Below are positions 42,113-51,367 of a stretch of DNA of 64,000 nt, one piece after another. How positions within the stretch are numbered: the stretch's first letter is position 1; each line of letters opens with the position of its first letter. The position numbers were made by a program, and so were the translations under genes. Origin of the DNA: Bradyrhizobium sp. U87765 SZCCT0048 (lineage in GTDB: Bacteria; Pseudomonadota; Alphaproteobacteria; Rhizobiales; Xanthobacteraceae). Location of the stretch: positions 1 to 64,000 of the forward strand of contig NZ_JAFCMM010000004.1 in assembly GCF_018131225.1 (NCBI RefSeq), given 5' to 3'. The notes under the pieces were generated by a model. That model was not told where the DNA came from. It was given only the letters and a program-made list of their open reading frames with translations, and made no database searches.

Positions 42113-42952
42113 TCACTTCAGGGGTACGAAAACATTGATGACGAGCTTGTCCTCCGCGGTCTTCAGCGGATCGGTGACATATTCCTCGATGAAGGTGTCC
42201 TTGGCCTCGAGGCGCTTCTCGTCGAGGTGATTGGTGATCGCCTCGTAGGTGTTGTCCATGTTGTCGTAGGACCCGCGATGGACGAATTTCAGCACCTTGC
42301 CGTCCGGCGACTTGCCGACGGTGATGTCCTTCGGCAGGCCCTTCGGCTCCTGGTCGACCGGAAGCTCGGCCTGGAACGTGAAGCCGGTGTCGTCGGTCGA
42401 GGTGTAGACGATCAGGGCCGGGCCGGACTGCTTGATGCCCTGCTTGTCGAGGGCGGTGGTCAGCATCTTCAGCGCCTCGATCAGGGCGTCGAACGCGGAA
42501 TCCCAGTTGGCCTTGCCCTTGATCACGACAACCGTCTTCGGCGTCAGCGTCGTCTCCTCGCCGAACGGATCGGCGGTCTGCACCTTCTGGTCAGGTGTGG
42601 CGGGCGGGGTCTGGGCCGTGGCCGGCGGGGTTGCTGGCGCCTGGGCGGCAGGAGGGGATGTCGGCGTTGCGGCGGGTGTTGACGCGGCCGGCGCGGCAGC
42701 CGCCGGTGCGGCGGGCGTCGCAGCCGTTCCTGCCGCTGGCGCGGCCGGCTTGCTGTCCGCGGCGGGCGCGGCAGGGGCCGGTGTCGCGGCCGGAGACGTC
42801 GGGGGAGGTGTGGCGGGAGCCGCGGGCGCTGCCGGGGTGGCAGGGGCCGCCGCCGGAGGCGACTGGGCCCACCCCGTGGTCAGGCTAAGGGTTATCGCCG
42901 CGGCCGGCACCAGCGTGGTGAGTGCAAGACGACGTAGGCGGGCGCGGTTCAT
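42113..42952 (-). CDS. Exported protein with Ala/Pro linker and GyrI-like domain
   Basis: From ATG 42952 (GGGGAG eight bases upstream) the protein is 279 residues. A signal peptide ends TGWAQ, and about 110 residues of Ala/Pro/Thr linker follow. The C-terminal domain (TPKTVVVIKGKANWDSAFDALIEAL..GPALIVYTSTDDTGFTFQAELPV..KVLKFVHRGSYDNMDNTYEAI) matches the GyrI-like/AraC effector-binding fold. That fold usually binds small molecules in the cytoplasm; an exported copy is unusual. It is followed by the SIMPL gene. Confidence 0.8.
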   Translation of the reverse strand: MNRARLRRLALTTLVPAAAITLSLTTGWAQSPPAAAPATPAAPAAPATPPPTSPAATPAPAAPAADSKPAAPAAGTAATPAAPAAAAPAASTPAATPTSPPAAQAPATPPATAQTPPATPDQKVQTADPFGEETTLTPKTVVVIKGKANWDSAFDALIEALKMLTTALDKQGIKQSGPALIVYTSTDDTGFTFQAELPVDQEPKGLPKDITVGKSPDGKVLKFVHRGSYDNMDNTYEAITNHLDEKRLEAKDTFIEEYVTDPLKTAEDKLVINVFVPLK

Positions 42953-43163
42953 TCCATGTCTCCCCAGATGACGTGCCGAATGGCGGCGGACCCTATCATG
43001 CCGGCTTCGCTCTCGTCCCATGACAGATATGTCATGACAACATGGCGGCAAAAAGCAGGCACGCCGCGCGGCGGCCGCCAGGGCTGGCCAACGGTCGCCG
43101 TCTTCGCCATATAGGCCGGACAGACCGTTGCGTCCGGCTGCGGACGCTGCCCCGAAGGATGCC

Positions 43164-44036
43164 ATGAGCGCGCTCGCCAACCACAGCTTCATCAAGATGA
43201 ACGGCATCGGCAACGAGATCGTCGTTCTCGACCTGCGCGATTCGGCGGCTGCGGTCAGTCCGGCGGAGGCGCGCGCGATCGCGGCGCCCGCCGGCGTGCC
43301 TTACGACCAGCTGATGGTGCTGATGCCCCCGCAGTTGCAGGGCACGGAAGCGTTCATCCGCATCTACAACAACGACGGCTCGGAGGCGGCGGCCTGCGGC
43401 AACGGCATGCGCTGCGTGGCGCGACGGGTGTTCGAGGCCACCGGCAAGGCGGCGCTGACGTTCCAGACCCGGGCCGGTCTCCTGAATTGCTGGCAGGGCC
43501 CGACACCGGGCACCTATACCGTCGACATGGGGCCGCCACGGCTTGGCTGGAAGGACATTCCGCTCGCCGAGGAGTTCCGCGACACCCGCGCCATCGAGCT
43601 GCAGATCGGACCGATCGATGCGCCGGTGCTGCACACGCCCTCGGTGGTCAGCATGGGCAATCCGCATGCGATCTTCTGGGTCGATGACATCAATGCCTAC
43701 GACCTTGGCCGCTTCGGGCCGCTGCTGGAAAATCACCCGATTTTCCCCGAGCGCGCCAACATCACCCTCGCCCATGTCGTCGATCGCGAGCACATCGTGA
43801 TTCGCACCTGGGAGCGTGGGGCTGGACTGACCAGGGCGTGCGGTTCGGCGGCCTGTGCCACCGCGGTCGCGGCGGCACGGCTGCGCCGCGCCAACCGCAA
43901 GGTCAGGATCACCCTGCCGGGCGGCGACCTCGTGATCGAGTGGCGCGACAGCGACGACCACGTGCTGATGACCGGCGCCGCCGATTTCGAGTTCGAGGGC
44001 CGGTTCGACCCGGCGCTGTTCGCCAACCTGACCTGA
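43164..44036 (+). CDS. dapF: Diaminopimelate epimerase
   Basis: DapF interconverts LL- and meso-diaminopimelate for lysine and peptidoglycan synthesis. The 290-residue protein has both catalytic cysteines: Cys78 in ACGNGMRC and the one in RACGSAACAT. It also has FIKMNGIGNEIVVLD near the start and SMGNPHAIF in the substrate region. AAGGA lies five bases before ATG 43164. The mtaB start lies two bases after its stop, so the two are tightly coupled. Confidence 0.97.
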   Translation: MSALANHSFIKMNGIGNEIVVLDLRDSAAAVSPAEARAIAAPAGVPYDQLMVLMPPQLQGTEAFIRIYNNDGSEAAACGNGMRCVARRVFEATGKAALTFQTRAGLLNCWQGPTPGTYTVDMGPPRLGWKDIPLAEEFRDTRAIELQIGPIDAPVLHTPSVVSMGNPHAIFWVDDINAYDLGRFGPLLENHPIFPERANITLAHVVDREHIVIRTWERGAGLTRACGSAACATAVAAARLRRANRKVRITLPGGDLVIEWRDSDDHVLMTGAADFEFEGRFDPALFANLT

Positions 44037-44037
44037 G

Positions 44038-45306
44038 ATGACCATCGACGTCGTCACCTTCGGCTGCCGCCTCAACGCGTTCGAATCCGAAGTGATCCGG
44101 CGCGAGGCCGCCGGCGCGGGCCTTGCCGACACCATCGTCGTCAACACCTGCGCGGTGACCAACGAGGCGGTGGCGCAGGCGCGCCAGCAGATCCGCCGGC
44201 TCAAACGCGACCGGCCGCAGGCCCGCATCGTCGTCACCGGCTGCGCCGCGCAGACGCAGGGGCCGATGTTCGCCGCGATGGCCGAAGTCGATCGCGTGCT
44301 CGGCAACGACGACAAGATGCAATCCGAAGCCTGGCGCGCCACCCGCGCCGCGTTCGATGCGCCCTTCGGCGTCGATGTCGCGCCGAAGATCGCGGTGTCC
44401 GACATCATGGCGGTGCGCGCGATGGCGCCGCATCTCGTCGACGGCTTCGGCGCGGGACAACCACGCGCCTTCGTGCAGGTGCAGAACGGCTGTGACCATC
44501 GCTGCACCTTCTGCATCATTCCGTTCGGCCGCGGCAATTCGCGCTCGGTGCCCATGGGCGCGGTGGTCGATCAGGTGCGCACGCTGGTCGCGGCGGGCCA
44601 CGCCGAGATCGTGCTGACCGGCGTCGATCTCACCAGCTATGGCACGGACCTGCCTGGCACACCGAAGCTTGGCACATTGACCAAGCAGATCCTGCGGCAT
44701 GTTCCGGAGTTGCAGCGGCTGCGCATCTCCTCGATCGATTCCATTGAGGCCGACCGCGACCTGCTCGACGCCATCGCCGACGATGCGCGGCTGATGCCGC
44801 ACCTGCATCTGTCGCTGCAGGCCGGCGATGATCTCATCCTCAAGCGCATGAAGCGGCGGCACTCCCATGCGGATGCGGTGGCGTTCTGCGCGCAGGTGCG
44901 GCGTCTGCGGCCCGACATGGTGTTCGGCGCCGACATCATCGCCGGTTTTCCCACCGAGACGGAGGCGATGTTCACGCGCTCGCTCGACCTGGTTGACGCC
45001 TGCGATCTCACCTTCCTGCATGTCTTTCCCTATTCGCCGCGGCCGGGCACGCCGGCGGCGCGGATGCCGCAGGTCGAGAGCCGTGCCATCCGCGATCGTG
45101 CGCGGCGGCTGCGCGTTGCGGGCGAGCGCGCGCTCAGCGTTCGGCTCGCCGCCGATATTGGGGCCACCCGCGCTGTGCTGATCGAGAGTGCGAGCCAGGG
45201 TCGCACCGAGCACTTCCTGCCTGTGGCGATTGCCGGCGCCGCGCCCGGCACGATCCGGCCGCTGACCATCGCCGGTCACGACGGCGCGCGGTTGCTCGCG
45301 GCCTGA
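44038..45306 (+). CDS. mtaB: tRNA N6-threonylcarbamoyladenosine(37)-C2 methylthiotransferase
   Basis: MtaB adds a methylthio group to t6A37 of tRNA. The 422-residue radical-SAM protein has the N-terminal cluster cysteines 10, 38 and 69 (FGCRLNAFE, NTCAVTNEA, TGCAAQT) and the SAM cluster CDHRCTFC (152, 156, 159), followed by a TRAM-like C-terminus. It overlaps functionally with dapF only by position; the two are almost fused in the transcript. MtaB rather than MiaB is indicated by the short N-terminus and CRLNAFE motif. Confidence 0.92.
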   Translation: MTIDVVTFGCRLNAFESEVIRREAAGAGLADTIVVNTCAVTNEAVAQARQQIRRLKRDRPQARIVVTGCAAQTQGPMFAAMAEVDRVLGNDDKMQSEAWRATRAAFDAPFGVDVAPKIAVSDIMAVRAMAPHLVDGFGAGQPRAFVQVQNGCDHRCTFCIIPFGRGNSRSVPMGAVVDQVRTLVAAGHAEIVLTGVDLTSYGTDLPGTPKLGTLTKQILRHVPELQRLRISSIDSIEADRDLLDAIADDARLMPHLHLSLQAGDDLILKRMKRRHSHADAVAFCAQVRRLRPDMVFGADIIAGFPTETEAMFTRSLDLVDACDLTFLHVFPYSPRPGTPAARMPQVESRAIRDRARRLRVAGERALSVRLAADIGATRAVLIESASQGRTEHFLPVAIAGAAPGTIRPLTIAGHDGARLLAA

Positions 45307-45314
45307 ATCCGGTC

Positions 45315-45860
45315 ATGGCCTACGCGATCAGCCTGTTGCTCGATGATGCGGCCGCGGCGCGCGTGCGCTGGCATTGGGATTTGCTCGCCGCCACCAAGCT
45401 GTCGCGCTCCATGCCGGAGCTCGGCTATGTGCCCCATGTCACGCTCGCGGTTTGCGACGAGATCGATGTGGCGGCGGCGCAGGCTGCGCTCGACGCCGTC
45501 TTTGCCGGCCGGCCGGCGCTCGATATCGCGCTCACCGTCGTGCAGACATTCGGCGCTGCGAGCGGAGTGCTCTATGCCGCGCTGGCCGAGTCGTCGGAAC
45601 TGCGGCAGTTGCAGGCCGATGTCGCGGCCGTCCTGCCGGGCGCCGTGCGGCCGGACTATCAGCCGCACGCCTTCACGCCGCATGTCACGCTGGCGACGGG
45701 GTTGTCGCCGCATTCGCTGGCGCTGGCACAACGGTTGTTCGAGCAGTACTGGGGCTCGTTCGCGGGGTGCTGTGAAACCGCCGAGCTTGCGGAGTTCGTG
45801 CCGGTCAGGCCCCTCACGCGCTGGGCGCTGGTGCCCCGAAGCCTCAATCCGTCATCCTGA
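45315..45860 (+). CDS. 2'-5' RNA ligase/cyclic phosphodiesterase family protein
   Basis: The 181-residue protein contains two HxT motifs, HVTLAV at 41-46 and HVTLAT at 123-128, the catalytic pair of 2H phosphoesterases such as the ThpR/2'-5' RNA ligase family. It follows mtaB by eight bases and may be cotranscribed with dapF-mtaB. Likely a cytoplasmic phosphodiesterase acting on RNA or nucleotide 2',3'-cyclic ends; the substrate is unknown. Confidence 0.85.
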   Translation: MAYAISLLLDDAAAARVRWHWDLLAATKLSRSMPELGYVPHVTLAVCDEIDVAAAQAALDAVFAGRPALDIALTVVQTFGAASGVLYAALAESSELRQLQADVAAVLPGAVRPDYQPHAFTPHVTLATGLSPHSLALAQRLFEQYWGSFAGCCETAELAEFVPVRPLTRWALVPRSLNPSS

Positions 45861-45995
45861 GCGCGCTCTGGCGCGCCTCGAAGGATGGACGGCCCCAGCC
45901 TCACTGTTCGGACCGTCGCCCTTCGAGGGTTCCGCTTCATCACCAGTCGGGCCCGCCCGACTTGTGACTTTTAAGAACGCCCGGCTAAAGCCGGG
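45851..45995. repeat. Palindromic intergenic repeat region
   Basis: CATCCT (45853-45858) and AGGATG (45882-45887) flank a GCGCGC-TCTG-GCGCGC hairpin; this CGTCATCCTGAG..CGAAGGATG type is a common interspersed element in Bradyrhizobium relatives. A further hairpin, CCCGGCT-AA-AGCCGGG, lies at 45980-45995. The region separates two convergent genes and may also act as terminator. Confidence 0.65.
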
Positions 45996-46044
45996 GCTGT
46001 GCCGCCTCCGGGTGACGGATCATGTCCATCGAATTTCAAATCAT

Positions 46045-46743
46045 CTAAGGCTCCGTCCAGCCGCACGCCTTGAGCCGTTCCTGCAGATGGGCCGGCACCG
46101 GCGCGACGACTTCGACCGGCGGCTTGTTCTTCGACAGCGGGATAACAATGGCGCGGGCATGCAGGTGCAGCGACGGCTCGCCGAAGCGCGGGCCGCTGCC
46201 ATAAATATTGTCGCCGACGATCGGCCAGCCCATCGCCGCACAATGCACCCGCAACTGATGGGTGCGGCCGGTGATCGGTTCGAGCTCCAGCCATGTCAGA
46301 CTGGCGCTGCGGCCGCGCACCCGCCAGGTCGTCTGCGACGGCAGGCCGGCAGGATCCGGTTTCTGCCACCAGCCGCGCTCCTCGCTGCGCGGCGCCAGCG
46401 CGATGTCGATCTCGCCGGTGTCCTCGGCGGGGCCGCCCTCGACCACGGCCCAGTAGGTCTTGGTCACCTTGCTGTGCTTGAACAACAAGCCGAGTGAAGC
46501 CGTCGCCTTGCGATGGCGGCCGAGCACGAGGCAGCCGGAGGTGTCGCGATCGAGCCGGTGGGCGAGCACCGGTGGCCGCGGCAGGCCGAAGCGCAGGGCA
46601 TCGAACGACGCCTCGAGGTTCGGGCCGCCCTTGGGGCCGCGGTGCACCGGAATGCCTGCCGGCTTGTCGATCACCAGCATCAGGCCGTCACGATGAAGCA
46701 CGCGGGCCTGGATCTGTTCCGGGGTGAGCTGCGGCGTATCCAT
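46045..46743 (-). CDS. RluA-family pseudouridine synthase
   Basis: The 232-residue enzyme has the catalytic motif AHRLDRDTSGCLVLGR with the nucleophilic Asp65, plus PITGRTHQLRVHCAAMGWPIVGDNIYG and the N-terminal VIDKPAGIPVH. It converts uridine to pseudouridine in tRNA or rRNA; it lacks an S4 domain and is short, closer to RluA/TruC than to RluC/D. The exact target is undetermined. It is divergent from ftsY and convergent with the 2'-5' ligase-like gene. Confidence 0.9.
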   Translation of the reverse strand: MDTPQLTPEQIQARVLHRDGLMLVIDKPAGIPVHRGPKGGPNLEASFDALRFGLPRPPVLAHRLDRDTSGCLVLGRHRKATASLGLLFKHSKVTKTYWAVVEGGPAEDTGEIDIALAPRSEERGWWQKPDPAGLPSQTTWRVRGRSASLTWLELEPITGRTHQLRVHCAAMGWPIVGDNIYGSGPRFGEPSLHLHARAIVIPLSKNKPPVEVVAPVPAHLQERLKACGWTEP

Positions 46744-46795
46744 GAATGAATGGTGACTTTCGTTTGGTCCGGGAAACGGCTAACACGGCGGGATC

Positions 46796-47737
46796 ATGAG
46801 CGATAGCACTGAGCAACCCAAGCAGAGCTGGTGGCGGCGGCTGTCCAGCGGCCTGAAGCGGACGTCGAGTTCGATCGGCAGCGCGGTCGCCGATCTCGTC
46901 ACCAAGCGCAAGCTCGACCGCGCCATGGTCGAGGACATCGAGGACGTGCTGCTGCGCGCCGACCTCGGCACCGAGGTCGCGGCCCGGATCGCCGCCGCGG
47001 TCGGTCATGGCCGCTACGACAAGGCGATCTCCGCCGACGAGGTCAAGGCAGTGGTGGCCGCCGAGGTCGAGAAGGTGCTGGCGCCGGTCGCCAGGCCGCT
47101 GGTGATCGACACCACACAGAAGCCGTTCGTCGTTCTGGTGGTCGGCGTCAATGGTTCGGGCAAGACCACGACCATCGGCAAGCTGGCGCAGAAATTCGCC
47201 CACGAAGGTCGCAAGGTGATGCTGGCCGCGGGCGACACCTTCCGCGCAGCGGCCATCGAGCAGCTGAAGATCTGGGGCGAGCGCACCGGCGCGCCGGTGG
47301 TGGCGCGGGAGCACGGCGCGGACGCCGCCGGGCTGGCGTTCGACGCGCTGACCGCGGCGAAGGCCGATGGCTGCGACATCCTGCTGATCGACACCGCCGG
47401 CCGGCTGCAGAACAAGGCCGAGCTGATGAACGAGCTCGAGAAGGTGGTGCGGGTGCTGCGCAAGGTCGACGTCACCGCGCCGCATGCGGTGCTGCTGGTG
47501 CTCGATGCGACCGTTGGACAGAACGCGCTGTCGCAGGTCGATGCCTTCCAGAAGACGGCGGGCGTCACCGGTCTCGTGATGACCAAGCTCGACGGCACCG
47601 CGCGCGGCGGCATTCTCGTGGCGCTTGCGGAGAGGTACAAGCTGCCGGTGCACTTCATTGGCGTCGGCGAGGGCGTCGACGATCTCGCGCCGTTCACCGC
47701 CGCGGATTTCGCGCGCGCGGTCGCCGGACAGGACTGA
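46796..47737 (+). CDS. ftsY: Signal recognition particle receptor FtsY
   Basis: FtsY docks Ffh-bound ribosomes at the inner membrane. The 313-residue protein has an N-domain starting SWWRRLSSGLKRTSSSIGSAVADLV, then the GTPase P-loop GVNGSGKTTTIGKLA, DTFRAAAIEQL, DTAGRLQNKAELM and TKLDGTARGG. It lacks the long acidic A domain of E. coli FtsY; the amphipathic start may provide membrane contact. It begins the ftsY-yciB pair; its partner ffh is 7 kb to the left. Confidence 0.97.
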   Translation: MSDSTEQPKQSWWRRLSSGLKRTSSSIGSAVADLVTKRKLDRAMVEDIEDVLLRADLGTEVAARIAAAVGHGRYDKAISADEVKAVVAAEVEKVLAPVARPLVIDTTQKPFVVLVVGVNGSGKTTTIGKLAQKFAHEGRKVMLAAGDTFRAAAIEQLKIWGERTGAPVVAREHGADAAGLAFDALTAAKADGCDILLIDTAGRLQNKAELMNELEKVVRVLRKVDVTAPHAVLLVLDATVGQNALSQVDAFQKTAGVTGLVMTKLDGTARGGILVALAERYKLPVHFIGVGEGVDDLAPFTAADFARAVAGQD

Positions 47738-47805
47738 CAGCGTACCGGGCGCGGTGACGCCGCGACCGATCATCCATTCCATTTCATGACAGGCTGAACC
47801 GATCG

Positions 47806-48402
47806 ATGAACAAGAACGCGCCCCATCCGCTGTTCAAGCTCGCCACCGAACTCGGCCCGCTGGTGGTGTTCTTCATCGCCAACGCCAAGGGCAATCTGTT
47901 CATCGCCACCGGCGCCTTCATGGTCGCCTTCGTGGTGGCGATGGCGGCGTCCTACATCGTCACGCGGCACGTGCCGCTGATGACCATCGTGTCCGGCATC
48001 ATCGTGCTGGTGTTCGGCACGCTGACGCTGGTGTTCCACGACGAGACCTTCATCAAGGTCAAGCCGACCATCATCTACGGCCTGTTCGCGGCGACCCTCG
48101 GCGGCGGCCTGCTGTTCGGTCGCTCCTTCATCGCCATCATGTTCGACCAGGTGTTCAACCTGACGCCGGAGGGCTGGCGGCGCCTGACGCTGCGCTGGGC
48201 GCTGTTCTTCCTGTTCATGGCGGTGCTCAACGAAGTGATCTGGCGCACCCAGAGCACCGATTTCTGGGTCAGCTTCAAGGCGTTCGGCGTCGTGCCGCTG
48301 ACCATGATCTTCGCCATGCTGCAGATGCCGCTGGTCAAGCGCCATCACCTCGAGCCGGCCACCGCCGAGGCGAGCGACGCCGAGCGCGGCAAGATCGACT
48401 AA
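47806..48402 (+). CDS. yciB: Inner membrane septation protein A (YciB/IspZ)
   Basis: The 198-residue protein has five membrane helices and the family signatures LFKLATELGPLVVFFIANAK near the start, FGTLTLVFHDETFIKVKPTIIY and LNEVIWRTQSTDFWVSFKAFG. YciB-type proteins (also called IspZ or septation protein A) influence envelope integrity and cell division. The position right after ftsY is conserved in this group. It has a short intergenic gap of 68 bases to ftsY. Confidence 0.95.
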   Translation: MNKNAPHPLFKLATELGPLVVFFIANAKGNLFIATGAFMVAFVVAMAASYIVTRHVPLMTIVSGIIVLVFGTLTLVFHDETFIKVKPTIIYGLFAATLGGGLLFGRSFIAIMFDQVFNLTPEGWRRLTLRWALFFLFMAVLNEVIWRTQSTDFWVSFKAFGVVPLTMIFAMLQMPLVKRHHLEPATAEASDAERGKID

Positions 48403-48456
48403 CCTCCGGTATCGCCACGTTCTGAAACGTTCAATTCCAAGGTCGAGAGAGCGCCC

Positions 48457-49713
48457 ATGACCATTGCCGCCGCCCGCACCACCCTGCTGTCCCACGACGA
48501 ACGCCTCGATCGCCTCGCCGAAGTCGCCGTGCGGGTCGGGCTGCAACTGCGCGCCGGCCAGGAACTGGTGATCACGGCGCCGGTCGATGCGCTGCCGCTG
48601 GTGCGGCGGATCACCGCGCAGGCCTACAAGGCCGGCGCCTCGCTGGTCACGACGCTGTTCTCGGACGACGAATCGACGCTGTCGCGCTTCCGCTTCGCGC
48701 CGGACGAGAGTTTCGACAAGGCAAGCAACTGGCTCTACGAGGGCATGGCGTCAGCGTTCCGCGACGGCGCCGCGCGGCTCGCGGTGGTCGGCGAGGATCC
48801 CTCGCTGCTGTCGGGCCAGGACGCCCAGAAGGTGGCGCGCGCCAACCGCGCGCGTTCGACGGCGTACAAGCCGGCGCTCGAGCTGATCGTCAACTTCGCG
48901 ATCAACTGGAGCATCGTGTCCTATGCGACGCCGGCGTGGGCGCACGCCATGTTCCCGGACGATCCGCCGGAGGTGGCGCTGGCGCGATTGTGGGATGCAA
49001 TCTTCGCCGCCTCGCGTGTCGATGGCGCCGATCCGGTCGCGGAATGGGCCGAGCACAACGCGGCGCTCGACAAGCGCACCGCCTATCTCAACGGCAAGCG
49101 CTATGCGGCGCTGCATTTCCGCGGCCCGGGCACCGACCTCACGGTCGGGCTCGCCGACGATCACTGGTGGGAGGGCGGCGCGTCGACAGCCAAGAACGGC
49201 ATTGTCTGCAACGCCAACATTCCGACCGAGGAGGTGTTCACCACGCCGCACCGGCTGCGGGTCGACGGTGTCGTGCGCAGCACCAAGCCGCTGTCCTATC
49301 AGGGCACGCTGATCCAGGACATCGCGGTGCGCTTCGAGGGCGGCGCGATCGTCGAATCGCGGGCGCGCACCGGCGCCGACGTGCTGGCCAAGGTGCTGGC
49401 GACCGACGAGGGCGCGCGGCGGCTCGGCGAAGTGGCGCTGGTGCCGCACTCGTCGCCGATCTCGAAAAGTGGCATTCTGTTCTACAACACGCTGTTCGAT
49501 GAGAATGCCGCGAGCCATATCGCGCTCGGGCAGGCCTACACCAAGTGCATCCGTGACGGCGACAAGCTGACGCCGCCGGAGCTCGCGGAGAAGGGCGCCA
49601 ACGCCAGCCTTATTCATATCGACTGGATGATCGGTTCCGGCGAAATCGACGTTGACGGCATCGCCGCCGACGGCACGCGGGAAGCGGTGATGCGCGGCGG
49701 CGAGTGGGCCTGA
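48457..49713 (+). CDS. M29 family aminopeptidase
   Basis: The 418-residue protein is a thermophilic-type (M29) metal aminopeptidase. Metal-site residues are visible: Glu in NIPTEEVFTTPH, Glu/His in LGEVALVPHSSPIS, the catalytic Tyr and His in LFYNTLFDENAASHIALGQAY, and His-Asp in HIDWMIGS. Length is normal. A GAGAGAG precedes the ATG. It is cytoplasmic and probably works in peptide turnover. No specific partner is nearby. Confidence 0.92.
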   Translation: MTIAAARTTLLSHDERLDRLAEVAVRVGLQLRAGQELVITAPVDALPLVRRITAQAYKAGASLVTTLFSDDESTLSRFRFAPDESFDKASNWLYEGMASAFRDGAARLAVVGEDPSLLSGQDAQKVARANRARSTAYKPALELIVNFAINWSIVSYATPAWAHAMFPDDPPEVALARLWDAIFAASRVDGADPVAEWAEHNAALDKRTAYLNGKRYAALHFRGPGTDLTVGLADDHWWEGGASTAKNGIVCNANIPTEEVFTTPHRLRVDGVVRSTKPLSYQGTLIQDIAVRFEGGAIVESRARTGADVLAKVLATDEGARRLGEVALVPHSSPISKSGILFYNTLFDENAASHIALGQAYTKCIRDGDKLTPPELAEKGANASLIHIDWMIGSGEIDVDGIAADGTREAVMRGGEWA

Positions 49714-49832
49714 CGCCTTTCGAGGCGAAAGGATAATGCTTTCTTAATCGCCGCGGAGGCAATCTGCCGCGGCGCATGCGATGCGTGCGCCGGCGCGCGC
49801 CCTGTCGGTTGCGCGCCCCGGAGGCCCGGCCG

Positions 49833-50750
49833 ATGTCGCTTTCCGCCTACCTGCAGCCCTTGCTCTGGGTCCTGGTGTTCACGCCGGCCGAGTATCTGTT
49901 CTGTGTCTATCCGCTGGTGTTGTTCAGCCACGAGCGCCGCCAGAACATCCTGCTGCTGGTCTTCAACCTGACGGTCACCGCGCTGCTCGGCGGCGCGGCC
50001 GCCGGGCTGGTCTATGTCGCCGTCGATGCGGTGCTGCCGGCGGGCCTCGGCGCGCCGATCGCGGCCTGGCCGTTCTGGCTGCAGGTCGTGGCCTCGGTCG
50101 TGCTGGCCGATCTCGGCGTCTATGTCAGCCATCGCCTGATGCACACGCCGCTGCTGTGGCGCTTCCACGAGGTGCATCACAGCGCCGAGGAGATGAACTG
50201 GATGGTGGCGTATCGCTTCCATCCCGTGGATCTGACCATCACCGGCATCTTCACGTCGCTGCCGCTGCTGGTCCTCGGCCTGCCGACGGAGGCGATCGCC
50301 GTCGCCAGGACGGTGCATGGCGTACAGGCGATGCTGAGCCACGCCAACATCACCTGGGGCTTCGGCCCGCTGCGGCGGGTGGTGGTCGATCCGCGCTTCC
50401 ATCACTGGCACCACGCCAACGAGCGCGACGCCTACGATCGCAATTTCAGCGCGCTGCTGGTGCTGTGGGACTGGCTGTTCGGCACGCTGTATGTGCCGGA
50501 GCGGCCGCGCGCCGCGGTGTTCGGCACCGGTGATCTCGCCCGGCGCGGCATCGTCGATCTGCTGCTCGATCCGTTCCGGCCGTCAGTCGCGCCACCGGCC
50601 GGCGAGGCGGCGCCTGTCGAAAGGGATGCGCCGGAGCTGGTGCCATCCGCGCCGACGCTGATGCCGGCGACGGCGCAGGGTGGTGCGGCATCCGCCGACG
50701 GCACGCATCAAATGCAGCGCCCGGCGGCCATGGCGACCACCGGGCGCTGA
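49833..50750 (+). CDS. Sterol desaturase/fatty acid hydroxylase family membrane protein
   Basis: The 305-residue protein has four N-terminal membrane helices and the three histidine clusters of the family: HRLMH, HEVHH and HHWHH (with HSAEEMNW between), which hold a di-iron centre. A Pro/Ala-rich tail of about 60 residues follows the enzyme domain. GGAGG precedes ATG 49833; an upstream start at 49776 was rejected. It probably hydroxylates or desaturates a membrane lipid such as a fatty acid or hopanoid; the substrate is unknown. Confidence 0.88.
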   Translation: MSLSAYLQPLLWVLVFTPAEYLFCVYPLVLFSHERRQNILLLVFNLTVTALLGGAAAGLVYVAVDAVLPAGLGAPIAAWPFWLQVVASVVLADLGVYVSHRLMHTPLLWRFHEVHHSAEEMNWMVAYRFHPVDLTITGIFTSLPLLVLGLPTEAIAVARTVHGVQAMLSHANITWGFGPLRRVVVDPRFHHWHHANERDAYDRNFSALLVLWDWLFGTLYVPERPRAAVFGTGDLARRGIVDLLLDPFRPSVAPPAGEAAPVERDAPELVPSAPTLMPATAQGGAASADGTHQMQRPAAMATTGR

Positions 50751-50790
50751 TTATCGACGACGCGCTGTGTCTTGCGCAGCGGCGCTGACG

Positions 50791-51156
50791 TCAGCTCTTC
50801 TGCTTGGCGACGATCTTGTCCTTGATGCCGTCATAGGTCTTCTGCGGCACGATGTTCTTCTGCACCAGTTCGTCCTTGCCCTTGTACGGACGGCCCTTGA
50901 TGATCGCAGCCGAGTAGGCCTTGCCGACACCGGGCAGCGCGTCGAGTTGGTCGGCCGTCGCCGTGTTGATGTCGATCAGGTCGATGTGGGCGGATGTCGA
51001 GCCCACCGTCTTGGCAGGGGCGACAGGTGCTGGCGCGGCGACCGGCGCCATCTTCGATGCGCCGGCGGCGGGTGCCGGCGCGGCGGTCTGGGCCATCAGC
51101 GGCGAAGCCGCGATGAGGCCGAGGGCGGTGAAGGCTGCAAGCGTAAAACGACGCAT
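50791..51156 (-). CDS. Exported helix-hairpin-helix (ComEA-like) protein
   Basis: The 121-residue protein has a signal peptide (MRRFTLAAFTALGLIAASPLMA), an Ala/Pro linker, and a C-terminal helix-hairpin-helix unit (DLIDINTATADQLDALPGVGKAYSAAIIKGRPYKGKDEL) like that of ComEA, which binds DNA non-specifically in the periplasm. ATG 51156 has GGAGGG upstream. It lies just downstream of ccmG in the same direction but 212 bases apart. Uptake of DNA or binding of extracellular DNA is a guess. Confidence 0.88.
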   Translation of the reverse strand: MRRFTLAAFTALGLIAASPLMAQTAAPAPAAGASKMAPVAAPAPVAPAKTVGSTSAHIDLIDINTATADQLDALPGVGKAYSAAIIKGRPYKGKDELVQKNIVPQKTYDGIKDKIVAKQKS

Positions 51157-51367
51157 GGTGTGTCCCTCCAGAGGACAAGTGAGAAGGCGAAGGCTTGCGC
51201 GGCGCTTCGCCCGAAGTGTCGTCGCCAGGATGGCGCCGACCCCCACAGCCAACGGTCGGTTTGGGGCGGCGCAATGGCCGCCAAATGAACCGCAGATAAA
51301 CGCGTGACGATTTCCCGATCGCGGTGCGCGGCCGCTTGTCGCAGGCAGGGCCGTCGACGCGGATTCG

